Positions 37,714 to 47,782 of a DNA stretch of 64,000 bases are shown here, one piece after another. Source of the stretch: Leptospiraceae bacterium (GTDB taxonomy: Bacteria; Spirochaetota; Leptospiria; Leptospirales; Leptospiraceae); the NCBI GenBank assembly GCA_016708435.1, contig JADJFV010000001.1, positions 992,001-1,056,000 on the forward strand, written 5' to 3'. Numbering within the stretch: position 1 is the first letter of the stretch; every line of letters starts with the position of its first letter. The notes under the pieces are model-generated. The model did no database searches. It was not told the origin of the DNA and saw only the letters and a list, made by a program, of their open reading frames with translations. Both the position numbers and the translations under genes were made by a program.

Positions 37714-38787
37714 CTAAAAAGATTTCAAATAATCTAAGACATTTTTCTGTAATTCATTGAATGATTCTGCTTTAAAAACCATTGCGTATTCCCTATTTGT
37801 TCCAGTCTCAGGTGAGCCTTTTAGGTAATGCTTATCATAATGATGCTTTAATAATAAGAGTGCGGCAGAATAACGATCATTAGCCGCAATTGCTGTAGTA
37901 ATGGCTAGAAATATTTTTCCATCGATAAATCGCTTTAAGTATTGAAGCTTTTCCAAAATAAATTCATTCGAGTTATTGTATTCTTTTGCAAGACGTTCAG
38001 CTCGTATTTCTAAAGGAAGCTCAACCCAGATTTTTTTTCCTGTCATCATCTTGGAGTAAAACTTTTCTGGTAAAATAATTCCTCCAATTTTTTTGCTTTC
38101 GCCTTCTACGATCATATGACTAGAAATATTTTTCTGTAGAGCCTGATAAAGGTAGGACTCGAATAATTTTTGGGAAGGTTGGTTAGAAGGATTCCCACCA
38201 AGTAAAGATCCTTTGTGATTTGCATATTTTTCTAAGTGAACTGCTGGTAATTTGGATTCTTGTAAAATAGAGATTAATTCTGATTTGCCGCTACCACTCG
38301 GTCCGTAAATGGAAATTGCTTCTGGTAAATTTTCCTCGTGGAAGTAATGATTTACGAAGCGACGATATGCCTGGTAACCTCCATCAATCAAGCTTGTTTT
38401 ATATCCAATTAAATCCATTACAGTAAACAAAGAACGAGAGCGCATTCCGCCACGCCAACAATATACAACGAAATGGCAAAATGGTTTGTGCTTCTCGACA
38501 CAATCTTTATTGAATGCAAGAATCAATTCTTCAACTCTTTCTAAATTATTTCTTAGATTGCCCGCTATTAATTTTGCACCGAGTTGTCGTGCGGTGAATG
38601 GATTTTGTTTGTATTCCGTTCCGACTTCGGCTCTTTCTTTATCATTTAGAACTGGCAGATTGATTGAGTCGGGAATATGATCTTCTGCAAATTCAGATTC
38701 ACTTCTTACATCAATTAGAATATGCGTGTTCGGAGAGAATTCTTTGAGAATAGTATCTATGGTTTTTGTTTTGGAAATTTGTATCAT
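37714..38787 (-). CDS. mnmH: tRNA 2-selenouridine synthase MnmH (SelU)
   Basis: It has a rhodanese domain (IDVRSESEFAEDHIPDSINL, with the active Cys in VYCWRGGMRSRSL) joined to a P-loop domain (YGPSGSGKSELISIL). This is the exact plan of MnmH/YbbB. The enzyme converts 2-thiouridine at tRNA wobble position 34 to 2-selenouridine using selenophosphate, via a geranylated intermediate. The ATG at 38787 places DVR about 25 residues from the N-terminus as in relatives, although the frame is open to 38826. No selD gene is in the window. Confidence 0.9.
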   Translation of the reverse strand: MIQISKTKTIDTILKEFSPNTHILIDVRSESEFAEDHIPDSINLPVLNDKERAEVGTEYKQNPFTARQLGAKLIAGNLRNNLERVEELILAFNKDCVEKHKPFCHFVVYCWRGGMRSRSLFTVMDLIGYKTSLIDGGYQAYRRFVNHYFHEENLPEAISIYGPSGSGKSELISILQESKLPAVHLEKYANHKGSLLGGNPSNQPSQKLFESYLYQALQKNISSHMIVEGESKKIGGIILPEKFYSKMMTGKKIWVELPLEIRAERLAKEYNNSNEFILEKLQYLKRFIDGKIFLAITTAIAANDRYSAALLLLKHHYDKHYLKGSPETGTNREYAMVFKAESFNELQKNVLDYLKSF

Positions 38788-39100
38788 GGAAATTGTTTTA
38801 TATTTAAACTCATCCTTGAATGGCATTTAAGTCAATAAATGTTCTTACTTCTAGAAAACTAAAAGACTTAAAAAAATATATATTTTTTTATTTGCAGGAA
38901 TTTTTTTATTTTTCCAATCGTCTTAAGTCTTTACGTAGATCATTGAATTATCTGAAAGAGTAGACTAAAAACTTAGGTAAACGTAATATTAAGTGAAATG
39001 CACTTTAAAAATGCAACTTTTTGCTAAACTAAAACTTATTTCAAGAAAATTCATATTAGGATAGACAATTTAGAAAACTGATGATACATTATCACAACCT

Positions 39101-41641
39101 ATGAAAATTTTTGCGCTTATTTTTTCTTTTTTGATTTCAATTCCAATATTTAGCAACCCGTTTAAAATTGATTTAACTCAAGACTGTAATTCAGAAAAAT
39201 GCGTGCCACGAATATGGTATTTGAATGATTCATTTGAGACTACTTTTCTTTCTATGAAGGCTCCCCCTGAAAGCTGGACAAAGGCAAATAAATTTCCAAT
39301 ATGGCTAAATAAGTTTTACTCGAAAAATGAATCTCTTTGGACATTCACGATGGTAAGTTTTTTCGATGTGCCGGAAAATATTTCTATTAACCGGCAAACA
39401 GGTATTAAACTCGGAGAGATAGGGGAAGTATTTGAGATATTTATTAATGGAAATAAAATTGTAAGTGAAGGTGAAATTAAAGATGGTAAAGTTTCTTTTC
39501 ATAGAACTGTTCGCGGAAAAATATATGAATTTGATAAGAGTATTCTGAAACCCAAAGACAATCTATTACTTATAAAAATTTCGGGAGATCCAAGGTTTGA
39601 TCACACTGGTTTTTATTTAACAAATGGCTATCAAATTGGACTTTATGAAGACTTACAATATGAAGAGCAAGATAGAATTACATTAATTCTAATTGGAATT
39701 TATTTAACAATTGGGTTTTATCATTTGTTTCTATTTACAAAACGTAAGCAAGATAAGTATAATCTTTATTATGCGCTATATACCATTGGACTAGGAGTAT
39801 ATATATACACAAGAACGTCGGCAATTTTTGAGAATAATTGGGATACCACTTTGATTCAGCGTGTCGAATTATGCGTGTTATATCCAACAATATTTTTTAA
39901 CTTTGCACTTCAGGAAGAAATCTTCTTTCACAGAATCAGAAAAGTTACAAGTTACTATGGATATTTCTTATTTGCTTGGTCTGTATTGACGATTTTTCTC
40001 CCTATGTTTATGGCAGAATATTTACTTAGAGTATGGCAGATAACATTTATTACCCTCGGATTAGGAATAGCAATTAATATTATCTATATATCAGTAAAGA
40101 ATAAAATTCCGAATGCCAAAAGATTAATGTTTGGAATTATTTTTCTGACCTTTGCTGCAATTTTTGATGTAATAGATTCACTTGTTTTAAATACGGGACT
40201 TGCGTTCAGTAAATACGTTTTCTTTTTATATGTATTCGGATTTGCTACTATTCTTGCAAATAATTTCATTCAGGTGCACAACGACATAGAGCATTTGAAT
40301 AACACACTAGAACGAAAAGTGGATGAGCGCACAAAGGAATTAACAAATAGCTTACAAAAAGTAAACGAATTAAAAAAACAGCAAGATGGTGATTATTATC
40401 TTACATCCCTTTTGATTGATCCTCTTGGAGTCAATCATGCAGAAAAAGAAATCGTTAATGTTGAATTTTTACTTCGACAAAAAAAGAAATTTAGTTTTAA
40501 GGGAAATGATTCTGAACTCGGGGGAGATTTATGTAGAACTGAGACGATTCAATTAAAAAATAGATCATTTACCGTTTTCTTCAATGCAGATGCAATGGGA
40601 AAATCTATGCAGGGCGCAGGTGGCGCGATTGTAGTAGGCGCGGTGTTTGATTCGATTATTGAAAGAACAAAACTCAGTAAGCTTGTGCAAAATTCTTATC
40701 CAGAACGTTGGCTAAAAAATTCCTTCGTGGAGTTACATAAAGTATTTGAAAGCTTTGATTGCACAATGCTTGTTTCTATTGTTGTAGGGCTTGTTGATAA
40801 TTCTTCCGGCTTACTATATTACATCAACGCAGAGCATCCTTATCCGGTATTGTATCGTGACGGCAAAGCGTCGTTTATCGGTGATGAATATATTTATAGA
40901 AAACTGGGAATGCCAGTCAGTGAGAGCGCATATATTTCTGTAGAGACATTTCAAATGAAACAGGGCGATATTTTTATCTCAGGCTCAGATGGTCGTGATG
41001 ATGTAATTGTAAAAAATTCTCTGGGAGAAAAAATTTTAAACACAGATGAAAAAGCTTTTCTCAGAATTGTAGAAAAAGCAGAAGGAAATTTGGAAGCAGT
41101 ATTAACACTGCTCACATTAGATGGAGAGCTCACCGACGATTTATCTTTATTAAGAATCAATTTGAATAAAAATCCTTTTCCATTTGACGTTTCCGACTTA
41201 GATGAAGTAATAAATTCAAATCCTATTTTAGAAAAAATGGATTCCGAATCAACGCCTATTGCGGATAATGAGTATTTGCTTTCTAAAGAGATTAATATAC
41301 GAGCACTTAAAGGTATCTGTCTTAATTATATGAAATTGGGTAAATACCAAGAGGCAATTAAATTTGGGAGAGAATATTTAGATTTGGTGCCGGCAGATGT
41401 AATCATGATTTTTCGAGTGTCTGAGGCTTTTAAGAAAGTAAAAAATTTTGAAGAAGCAATTGAACTTGGTGAGCGTTTACGATTAAGAAGAAAGCAAAAC
41501 ATAGATAATTTAATTAATCTTGCAGAGTGTTATATCGCGTTAAATCAAAATGACAGAGCAAAATTATTATTGCACGATGTTCTGTTATTGGAAAGAGATA
41601 ATGTTTCTGCTCTTGAAATACTTGAAGGTATTAGCGTATAA
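39101..41641 (+). CDS. 7TM sensor with SpoIIE-type phosphatase and TPR-like tail
   Basis: The 846-residue product has a signal peptide and an extracellular beta domain (about 20-195). Seven hydrophobic segments (about 195-395) match the 7TMR-DISM plan. A coiled coil (about 400-425) leads to a PP2C/SpoIIE-like domain (about 430-690) with GGDLCRTE, FFNADAMGKSMQGAG and SGSDGRDD carrying the metal-binding Asp residues. The last 120 residues look like TPR helices (YMKLGKYQEAIKFGREYL). Such proteins dephosphorylate anti-sigma-antagonist partners in response to outside signals and are abundant in Leptospira. No partner genes lie nearby. The 3' end overlaps tmk by 11 bp. Confidence 0.85.
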   Translation: MKIFALIFSFLISIPIFSNPFKIDLTQDCNSEKCVPRIWYLNDSFETTFLSMKAPPESWTKANKFPIWLNKFYSKNESLWTFTMVSFFDVPENISINRQTGIKLGEIGEVFEIFINGNKIVSEGEIKDGKVSFHRTVRGKIYEFDKSILKPKDNLLLIKISGDPRFDHTGFYLTNGYQIGLYEDLQYEEQDRITLILIGIYLTIGFYHLFLFTKRKQDKYNLYYALYTIGLGVYIYTRTSAIFENNWDTTLIQRVELCVLYPTIFFNFALQEEIFFHRIRKVTSYYGYFLFAWSVLTIFLPMFMAEYLLRVWQITFITLGLGIAINIIYISVKNKIPNAKRLMFGIIFLTFAAIFDVIDSLVLNTGLAFSKYVFFLYVFGFATILANNFIQVHNDIEHLNNTLERKVDERTKELTNSLQKVNELKKQQDGDYYLTSLLIDPLGVNHAEKEIVNVEFLLRQKKKFSFKGNDSELGGDLCRTETIQLKNRSFTVFFNADAMGKSMQGAGGAIVVGAVFDSIIERTKLSKLVQNSYPERWLKNSFVELHKVFESFDCTMLVSIVVGLVDNSSGLLYYINAEHPYPVLYRDGKASFIGDEYIYRKLGMPVSESAYISVETFQMKQGDIFISGSDGRDDVIVKNSLGEKILNTDEKAFLRIVEKAEGNLEAVLTLLTLDGELTDDLSLLRINLNKNPFPFDVSDLDEVINSNPILEKMDSESTPIADNEYLLSKEINIRALKGICLNYMKLGKYQEAIKFGREYLDLVPADVIMIFRVSEAFKKVKNFEEAIELGERLRLRRKQNIDNLINLAECYIALNQNDRAKLLLHDVLLLERDNVSALEILEGISV

Positions 41642-42218
41642 TATGACTTATGCACAACTCTTTCAATTTTGCTTGTGAAAGAGTTGCATCTAACTTTAGA
41701 GCTGTTTTGGGAATAACTTTCTCATAGGCAAGGCTTACTTTTTTTAGCGTCTCTAAATTTTCAAAATGTTCATTCGCATTTCTACGTTTTGTTCGGGCTA
41801 GAGAAATTTCTGGATTTATCTCCAGGTAAATGATTAAGTCCGGCACTGGATAATTTCGATTTAAGTTCATACGTAGAATCGTTTCTGGCTGGATACTTTC
41901 ATCGGATTGATATGCTGCCATTGAATAAAAATATCTGTCAAGTATAACGCTATTACCCGCTTTTAAATTTGGGTATACATTTTTTTCTAAAGAGTCTTTT
42001 CTATCGGCTAGGAATAATTCGATTTGCTCTTCTCTAGAAAGAGAAATTTCTTTTCGCAAGAATTTTCTAATTTTCATTCCCGTTTCAAAGCTCGTAGGCT
42101 CATTGAATTTTACGATTGGAAAATTTCTTTCTATAAGAGAATTTAAGACCATTGTAGAAAGCGTGCTTTTTCCGCTTCCATCTATTCCTTCAAAAACAAT
42201 AAATTTAGTTTTATTCAT
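41631..42218 (-). CDS. tmk: thymidylate kinase
   Basis: The 195-residue product has the P-loop FEGIDGSGKST (residues 9-19), the dTMP-binding DRY-type motif VILDRYFYSMAAYQ near residue 92, and a LID region RTKRRNANEHFE near residue 147. It phosphorylates dTMP to dTDP. The Arg-rich LID with a P-loop lacking Arg suggests the E. coli-like type II arrangement. It converges with the SpoIIE gene and diverges from the hypothetical gene at 42366. Confidence 0.92.
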   Translation of the reverse strand: MNKTKFIVFEGIDGSGKSTLSTMVLNSLIERNFPIVKFNEPTSFETGMKIRKFLRKEISLSREEQIELFLADRKDSLEKNVYPNLKAGNSVILDRYFYSMAAYQSDESIQPETILRMNLNRNYPVPDLIIYLEINPEISLARTKRRNANEHFENLETLKKVSLAYEKVIPKTALKLDATLSQAKLKELCISHIIR

Positions 42219-42365
42219 AATGATAATTTTTAAAACATTGAAAATCTAATAGGATTAAATGCCAAATGAAAAATAATTCTAAGAGCAAAGTAAAAGTTTT
42301 AATCTGCAGCTTAGGGGATGATTTCTTGATTGACATGGATTTTTTGATGAGAAATAATTTTAAGA

Positions 42366-42782
42366 ATGGCAAGTGTTGAACCACAAGATTTAGTTTCTTC
42401 TCTACAAGAAAATCGAGTAGATGAATACAGGGTTTTAGAGCAAAAGAAATTGTTATCACAAATTTCGGAAGAGGAAATTAAATTAAAGTATGAATCATTT
42501 TTTTTAGATGTAAGTGAATTTGAAGATATTCTGCTAAAAAAAGGGGTTTACTACGCGTTACTCGGAGCACTTTATGCATTTCACGATCGTGAACTTGATC
42601 CGATGGAAGCACAACATTCTCCACTATTTAAAATTATCCGAGCAGATATAATAAAAGTATATGGAGAGATTTCCGATTCCTTGGTCAGCGAAGAAACTTG
42701 GCTATTCGAAGCATTTGATTATGGAATAAAGCATGTTTACTATTTGGATTGGCAACTGTATTTATCTAAAATTTGTTATTAA
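42366..42782 (+). CDS. hypothetical protein
   Basis: This 138-residue, acidic, probably all-helical cytoplasmic protein has no recognised domain. Conserved-looking stretches are LKKGVYYALLGALYAFHDRELDP and VSEETWLFEAFDYG. A TTGACA at 42330 with aataat 17 bp later would place transcription start at about the ATG, and there is no Shine-Dalgarno sequence, so a leaderless message is possible but unproven. The end overlaps the convergent map gene by 4 bp. Confidence 0.55.
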   Translation: MASVEPQDLVSSLQENRVDEYRVLEQKKLLSQISEEEIKLKYESFFLDVSEFEDILLKKGVYYALLGALYAFHDRELDPMEAQHSPLFKIIRADIIKVYGEISDSLVSEETWLFEAFDYGIKHVYYLDWQLYLSKICY

Positions 42783-43534
42783 GGAGGAAGGGTTAATATT
42801 TCGTAACCTCTGTGCGTTACCAAAACAGTGTGTTCAAATTGAGCAGACCATTTTCCATCCTTTGTCCGAACAGTCCATTTATCAGATTTAGAGACTACTA
42901 CGTTGTATGCCCCAAGGTTAACCATTGGCTCAATTGTGAAAGTCATACCCTCTTCTAATTTTGTGAGCAACCTTGTTTGTTTGAAGTGGGGAATCTGTGG
43001 ATCTTCATGAAATTTTTTTCCTATTCCATGACCCATTAAATCGCGAACGATTCCATAACCATGAGTTGTAAGAAATTCATCAATTGCATTGGAAATATCA
43101 TTCACGCGGTTACCAGGCTTTACCTGCTCGATTCCAATCCACATGGCTTTTTCAGTGTCTGTTACAAGTTTTTTAATTTCTGGTTTGACTTTGCCTACTA
43201 AAAAAGTTTTTGATGTATCTCCATGGTATCCATTTAGTATGGGTGTTACGTCAATATTGATAATGTCTCCATCTTTTAAAACATCGGTTGTTTTTGGAAT
43301 ACCGTGACAAACAACATCATTGATTGAAGTGCAAATGGATTTTGGAAAACCTTTGTAGTTGAGGGGAGCAGAAGTGGCTCCACGCTTTAATGTATACTCG
43401 TGGCAAAGATCGTTTAGCTCCTGTGTATTAACACCAGGCTTAACAAAAGACTCAATGTATTGCAAAAGTTCTGCGGCAAGTTTTCCTGCCGCTCTCATTT
43501 TTTCTATTTCAGCTTTATTTTTTATGTGAACCAA
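42779..43534 (-). CDS. map: methionine aminopeptidase type I
   Basis: The 251-residue product has all five metal ligands of MetAP type I: two Asp in INIDVTPILNGYHGDTSK, His in LMGHGIGKKFHEDP, Glu in TFTIEPMV and Glu in QFEHTVLVT. The conserved catalytic His is in VVCHGIPK. It removes the initiator Met from nascent proteins. It lies 12 bp after the histone gene on the same strand, so the two probably share a transcript. Confidence 0.95.
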   Translation of the reverse strand: MVHIKNKAEIEKMRAAGKLAAELLQYIESFVKPGVNTQELNDLCHEYTLKRGATSAPLNYKGFPKSICTSINDVVCHGIPKTTDVLKDGDIINIDVTPILNGYHGDTSKTFLVGKVKPEIKKLVTDTEKAMWIGIEQVKPGNRVNDISNAIDEFLTTHGYGIVRDLMGHGIGKKFHEDPQIPHFKQTRLLTKLEEGMTFTIEPMVNLGAYNVVVSKSDKWTVRTKDGKWSAQFEHTVLVTHRGYEILTLPP

Positions 43535-43546
43535 TTAACTTCTCAA

Positions 43547-43732
43547 TTAAAAATCTGATGCTCTAACTGTAGATCTTTTATTGGATTTAGTTCTTTCGAT
43601 CGCTTCGTCGATTAAGCGATATACTTTCTCGTTTAATCCTTCTACTACATCACTTGATGTCATAAGCTCTTTTGACTTAATATATTCTTTTACTTTACTG
43701 GATACGATTAGAATTGATTTTTCTTCAGACAT
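43547..43732 (-). CDS. bacterial histone-fold DNA-binding protein
   Basis: The 61-residue protein reads as one histone fold: a short first helix (VSSKVKEYIKSKEL), a long middle helix (SSDVVEGLNEKVYRLIDEAI), then the strongly diagnostic NKRSTVRASDF. In that end the K-R-S-T-V-R-A-x-D pattern matches loop 2 and the RxTVxxxD Arg-Asp pair of archaeal and bacterial histones. It closely resembles the single-fold histones described in Bdellovibrio and Leptospira, which dimerise and coat or bend DNA. agaggg upstream of the ATG supports the start. It should act as a nucleoid protein in the cytoplasm. The map gene follows 12 bp later. Confidence 0.85.
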   Translation of the reverse strand: MSEEKSILIVSSKVKEYIKSKELMTSSDVVEGLNEKVYRLIDEAIERTKSNKRSTVRASDF

Positions 43733-44007
43733 AAAACCCTCTTATTTTGTGTTTATGTATCAAAGAAAAGGAATATATGTTTTTCGTAAATTAAGAAAAA
43801 CAAAGGATAAATTTTTATGGAAAAAAAGATACGTTTTCGTAAGGAAATTTATTGCAAAATGAATGAAATTTATTCTTAAACTACGTAATATTTTCTTTAC
43901 TTTTCTTCCTTTTAAAGTATAATTTTATATCTGCGCGATGAATAAGCTCCAACTTAGAAAAACGAATGAACTGCTAGGTTTTAAATAAAAAAATTAGGTA
44001 AACAAGA

Positions 44008-44223
44008 ATGGATACTACTAAAATATTTAATTTTATTCTCGGATTAAGTGGTCAAGCTTTTGAGGAAGCCAATAAGTTAAAAACTACATTTGAAAGAGAG
44101 TATGCTAGGATTCGAACCATTGGAAGTAATAATAATTCAGACTCAGCTATTGCGCTTAGGGAAACTGCTGAATCTGTTATTATTTTTTTCGAAGAAATGA
44201 AATTCAAATTCCCACAATTATAA
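44008..44223 (+). CDS. small hypothetical protein
   Basis: The 71-residue product is helical with a central charged stretch (ANKLKTTFEREYARIRT) and a hydrophobic C-terminal helix (AESVIIFFEEMKFKF). No family is recognised. It is transcribed away from the histone gene, and the 275 bp between them hold both promoters with no other gene seen. Confidence 0.5.
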   Translation: MDTTKIFNFILGLSGQAFEEANKLKTTFEREYARIRTIGSNNNSDSAIALRETAESVIIFFEEMKFKFPQL

Positions 44224-44254
44224 ATCCCAAAATTCAGCCAGAAAAAAATTCTAG

Positions 44255-47200
44255 TTAGCTTTTATTATTAATAATCGCATCCACTAAAGATTTTTCTAAG
44301 TTTAATTTTTCTGCAATCGTATCCGAAGTCCAATCAAACTTTTCATACAAACTTAATACAGTCGCTTTCTTTCTTTTTAGAATTTCGGTCGTGTCTTTAT
44401 CTAGTTTAAAATTCTTAGAATGATTTTTCGTTCCAGTTGTTGTAGTTACTGCGTCCACTACGACAAGGAAATCAGAAAGTTTATCAAACTTATCATCAGC
44501 CTCTGCAAGTAAATTTTCGAAGCCGCCTTTCATTTCTTCTGTTTCCAATTTTAATGTTTCAATTCGTTTTTGCATTGTAGCAATTTGTTTATGACGAGCC
44601 GACAAATCAACCATTAGATTTTCTACTTTATCAAATTTCGACTCTATAGATTTTACATCTATGTTTTTGGAATTTAGTGCTTGCACTTTTTCTTCAATAT
44701 GATTGATTCCATATTCCAACTCAGACTCTCTCGATTCAATTTTCTCTACGGAGCGAAGAACTTTTTGGACTCTATCATTTATTTCAAATGTAGATTTGTT
44801 AGAGTTATTTAACGACTGGGTTAGATCATTTATTCTTTCATTTACAATCTTAACCTCAGAAAGTTTAAAATCTAACTCATTTTGAATTCTTTCGATCTCA
44901 ATTAGCTTTTGATCTACGGAAGTAATCATAGAAATTTTATCATGAAGTTCATCAGTGCGTTGATTGATTAGATCACATACGTTAGTTGCACGAGCCAATT
45001 CATTTTCGATTTGATCTATTCTCAGTTTATGTGTTTCGAGAAGACGAAGCTCGGATTCTATATCCTTCTTTGTAGACTTAATTAATTCTGCATGTTTTAA
45101 GAATTGATTTGCAGTTCCACCTTCTTGCTTTAAGTGATCAAGCATATTTCCGAGTTCTCTCATCGTATTTTCTGAATCATGAATCAATTGTCTTGTCTTA
45201 TCAAAAAGTCCCGAATAAGATTGAATATCCTCAACTTTTGTTGAAATCATATCTAATGTATTTTTTAGGTGATTGCTTTCTTCTTGCACATATTCAGCTA
45301 AACCTTTTTTGATTTCAACAACTTTGTCTAAATCGCTGTCGATACTGTTTTTAATACGCAAGAATTCTTCTCGTGTTTTTGCAAATTCATCACGATTTGT
45401 ATCGATGAAATTAGTGTTCGACTTCTCAATGTCACGGAAAGTTTTTTGAATTTGCGAATTGAATGAAGTGATTTGTCTATCACTATCTTCTTTCGCATTC
45501 TTCAGAGTTTGCTCAATGTTTTGTTTTACATCTTGGACATAGCTGGTTATGCGAGATTCCAATTTGCCAAGCTGCAATTGTCCTTTATCCATGAGAACTG
45601 TGAGTTGACGAGAAATTCTTTCATCAATGGTTTGAGTAAGTTTATCAATTTTCTCTTCTTGCTTTTCGAGGAGGTTCATTCCTGCTTTTTGAATATCTTC
45701 TAAGAGTTCTTCTGATTCATAACGAACTTTTTCGAGTTTGTTCTGCAAGTCACGATATAGTTTCTCTCCGTATTCAGAAAGAAGTGATTCTTGTTTTTCA
45801 TAAAGGTTTAATCCTGCTTTTTGAATTCTACCTAGGACCGAATCTACGTCTTCTTGCGATTTTTTCACTTTGCCCTGAACTTCGGAAATAATTCCATCTG
45901 TTTGAGACGCAAGCATTTCAGAGTGTTTCTTGAGAATTGCGTCTAATTGAGATTTGCCGGCATTAAATTCATTTCTAAATATATCAGAAAGCTCTTTGCC
46001 TTCAATATGAATGTCTTTTAGTCTTTCGACCAAGCTATCCATATCTCTTTGAGTTCTAGATTTGATTTTTTCTAATTCTAGATTCCATCCTTCAATGAAT
46101 AATTCTATTTTGCCGTCAGTCTTGAGTTTTTCTCTATCTAGATTTTCTACAACGCTACTTACCTCTGTTTCGACTTGTTTTACAATATCCTTTGCGCTTT
46201 CGAGTAATGCATTTTTTAAATCATAAAAGTAGTCATCTACAGTTTTAATTTTTTGTAATGTATCTTTCCCGAGTTCGCGGATTTTTAGTTCTACCGCTGC
46301 AATATCATCGAGGATTTCACTTTTCTTTTTACCATGTAGAGTGACGAGACTATCTTCAAGTTCATTCTTGAGTGCAATGAATCTATCTCTAGTATTGTTT
46401 TCAATTTGGTTAGAGACGCGGCTCATTTCTGATTCAAAATTCTTCAAGCTATCAACAATAGAGTCTTTTTTGTTTTCTGTTTCCTCGTGAAATGTTTCTT
46501 TGACTCGCTGAAATTCATCTTGAAATTTTACAATTTCCTTCATTAATTCTGCTTTTTTAAAGTCTGCTTCGCGTAATAACTTGTTATCCGCTTCAAGATA
46601 TTTCTCTTGGAACAATTGAATGTTTGAGGTAATGTTGTCTGCTTGACGACGAGTGTCGTTTAACAATTCATCTCTTCTTGTCATTGTTTCAAGACTCATT
46701 CCTTCAATTTCAGCTCGGATTGAATCAACTTCCATTTTGAGTCCGCCGAGGATTGCTTCTTTTCCTTGATTGACTTGGTCTAAAATTGATTCAAAGCGAT
46801 CTTGAAATTTCTTTTCAAAGAAACCGAGTTTGTCTTGCACAATACCAGCAACAGCTTCTGCTTTTTCTTCGAAGCGAGAGTCTAACTTCTCAATCTTCTC
46901 GGCGATAGCTTCGGAAGAGTCGCGGTAGCGAGTGATTTTTACTTCGAGAGACTTTTCTGATTCACGAATAAATGTATTGTAATCGTCTAGTTTCGTATTG
47001 GCTAATTCTACTTTGCCGACAGTTTCTTCTGCCATGAACTCTACTTCAGATTTGAGTTTTTCTTTAAATGAATTTAAAACAGTGTTCAGGGACTCATCTA
47101 CTTTATCGGATTTTGCTTCTAGAAGTGATTCTAGTTCAACGATTTTAGTTGCGAGAGATTCTAAAATATCTTGGGTTCTATTTGAGAGAGTATCATTGAA

Positions 47201-47662
47201 TGTGCGGACAATCCCGTTTACCTCTTCGCGAACTTCTTTAATATCGCGCTCAACGTCTTTAATATTTTCCCGTTGCGATTGAATGACTTGCATTCCTTCT
47301 TGGATGTATTCAGCTTCGTGACGAATTTCTGATGCGAGGTTCACCACATTTTTTAGATCTTCAGAAATATTGTCCAGATACTCCTTGTTAGCCTTAAGAG
47401 TGTCCATTAAATTTCTGGTTTCATTTGCTTTCGCTTCCAAGTCGGCAATCACTTTGCGAGCTTGCTTACCCATGATATCGAGATCAATGGTTGTATCTTT
47501 AACGGCTTGGATTCCAGCCATAGCCGCTTGGTTGATATCCTCATTCATTTTAGTAGAATGTTTTTTAATTTGGCTGAGTCTATAGTTCGACCTATCCAAT
47601 TTTCTAAATAATAAAATTACGATTACACTCGCAATAAATGGAAATAAAAGCTCTGAACCCAT
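44255..47662 (-). CDS. giant membrane-anchored coiled-coil protein (SpiroCoCo-like)
   Basis: The 1135-residue product has one N-terminal membrane segment (LLFPFIASVIVILLF). Nearly continuous coiled coil follows from about residue 25 to 1050, rich in Glu, Lys, Asp, Leu and Ile, with repeated segments such as AGLNLYEKQESLLSEYGE and AGMNLLEKQEEKIDKLTQ. The last 60 residues change character, and TVLSLYEKFDWTSDTIAEKL resembles a small helix-turn-helix. Long spirochaete proteins of this plan are known as SpiroCoCo-type. A structural or cytoskeletal role along the cell is suspected for this class but unproven here. Confidence 0.78.
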   Translation of the reverse strand: MGSELLFPFIASVIVILLFRKLDRSNYRLSQIKKHSTKMNEDINQAAMAGIQAVKDTTIDLDIMGKQARKVIADLEAKANETRNLMDTLKANKEYLDNISEDLKNVVNLASEIRHEAEYIQEGMQVIQSQRENIKDVERDIKEVREEVNGIVRTFNDTLSNRTQDILESLATKIVELESLLEAKSDKVDESLNTVLNSFKEKLKSEVEFMAEETVGKVELANTKLDDYNTFIRESEKSLEVKITRYRDSSEAIAEKIEKLDSRFEEKAEAVAGIVQDKLGFFEKKFQDRFESILDQVNQGKEAILGGLKMEVDSIRAEIEGMSLETMTRRDELLNDTRRQADNITSNIQLFQEKYLEADNKLLREADFKKAELMKEIVKFQDEFQRVKETFHEETENKKDSIVDSLKNFESEMSRVSNQIENNTRDRFIALKNELEDSLVTLHGKKKSEILDDIAAVELKIRELGKDTLQKIKTVDDYFYDLKNALLESAKDIVKQVETEVSSVVENLDREKLKTDGKIELFIEGWNLELEKIKSRTQRDMDSLVERLKDIHIEGKELSDIFRNEFNAGKSQLDAILKKHSEMLASQTDGIISEVQGKVKKSQEDVDSVLGRIQKAGLNLYEKQESLLSEYGEKLYRDLQNKLEKVRYESEELLEDIQKAGMNLLEKQEEKIDKLTQTIDERISRQLTVLMDKGQLQLGKLESRITSYVQDVKQNIEQTLKNAKEDSDRQITSFNSQIQKTFRDIEKSNTNFIDTNRDEFAKTREEFLRIKNSIDSDLDKVVEIKKGLAEYVQEESNHLKNTLDMISTKVEDIQSYSGLFDKTRQLIHDSENTMRELGNMLDHLKQEGGTANQFLKHAELIKSTKKDIESELRLLETHKLRIDQIENELARATNVCDLINQRTDELHDKISMITSVDQKLIEIERIQNELDFKLSEVKIVNERINDLTQSLNNSNKSTFEINDRVQKVLRSVEKIESRESELEYGINHIEEKVQALNSKNIDVKSIESKFDKVENLMVDLSARHKQIATMQKRIETLKLETEEMKGGFENLLAEADDKFDKLSDFLVVVDAVTTTTGTKNHSKNFKLDKDTTEILKRKKATVLSLYEKFDWTSDTIAEKLNLEKSLVDAIINNKS

Positions 47663-47782
47663 GGTATATAGTATGTCCCATGCTAAGAGTTAAGAATTAT
47701 GTCTTATATTGCAACAAAAATTTATGTCTCATTAAAAAATATTGTAAATTTTTCACTCACTTGAAAAATCAGTGTGTCCAGT

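Noticed and set aside
42211..42459. 82-codon minus-strand frame upstream of tmk
   Set aside because: It overlaps tmk and the plus-strand hypothetical gene and has no domain or ribosome site.
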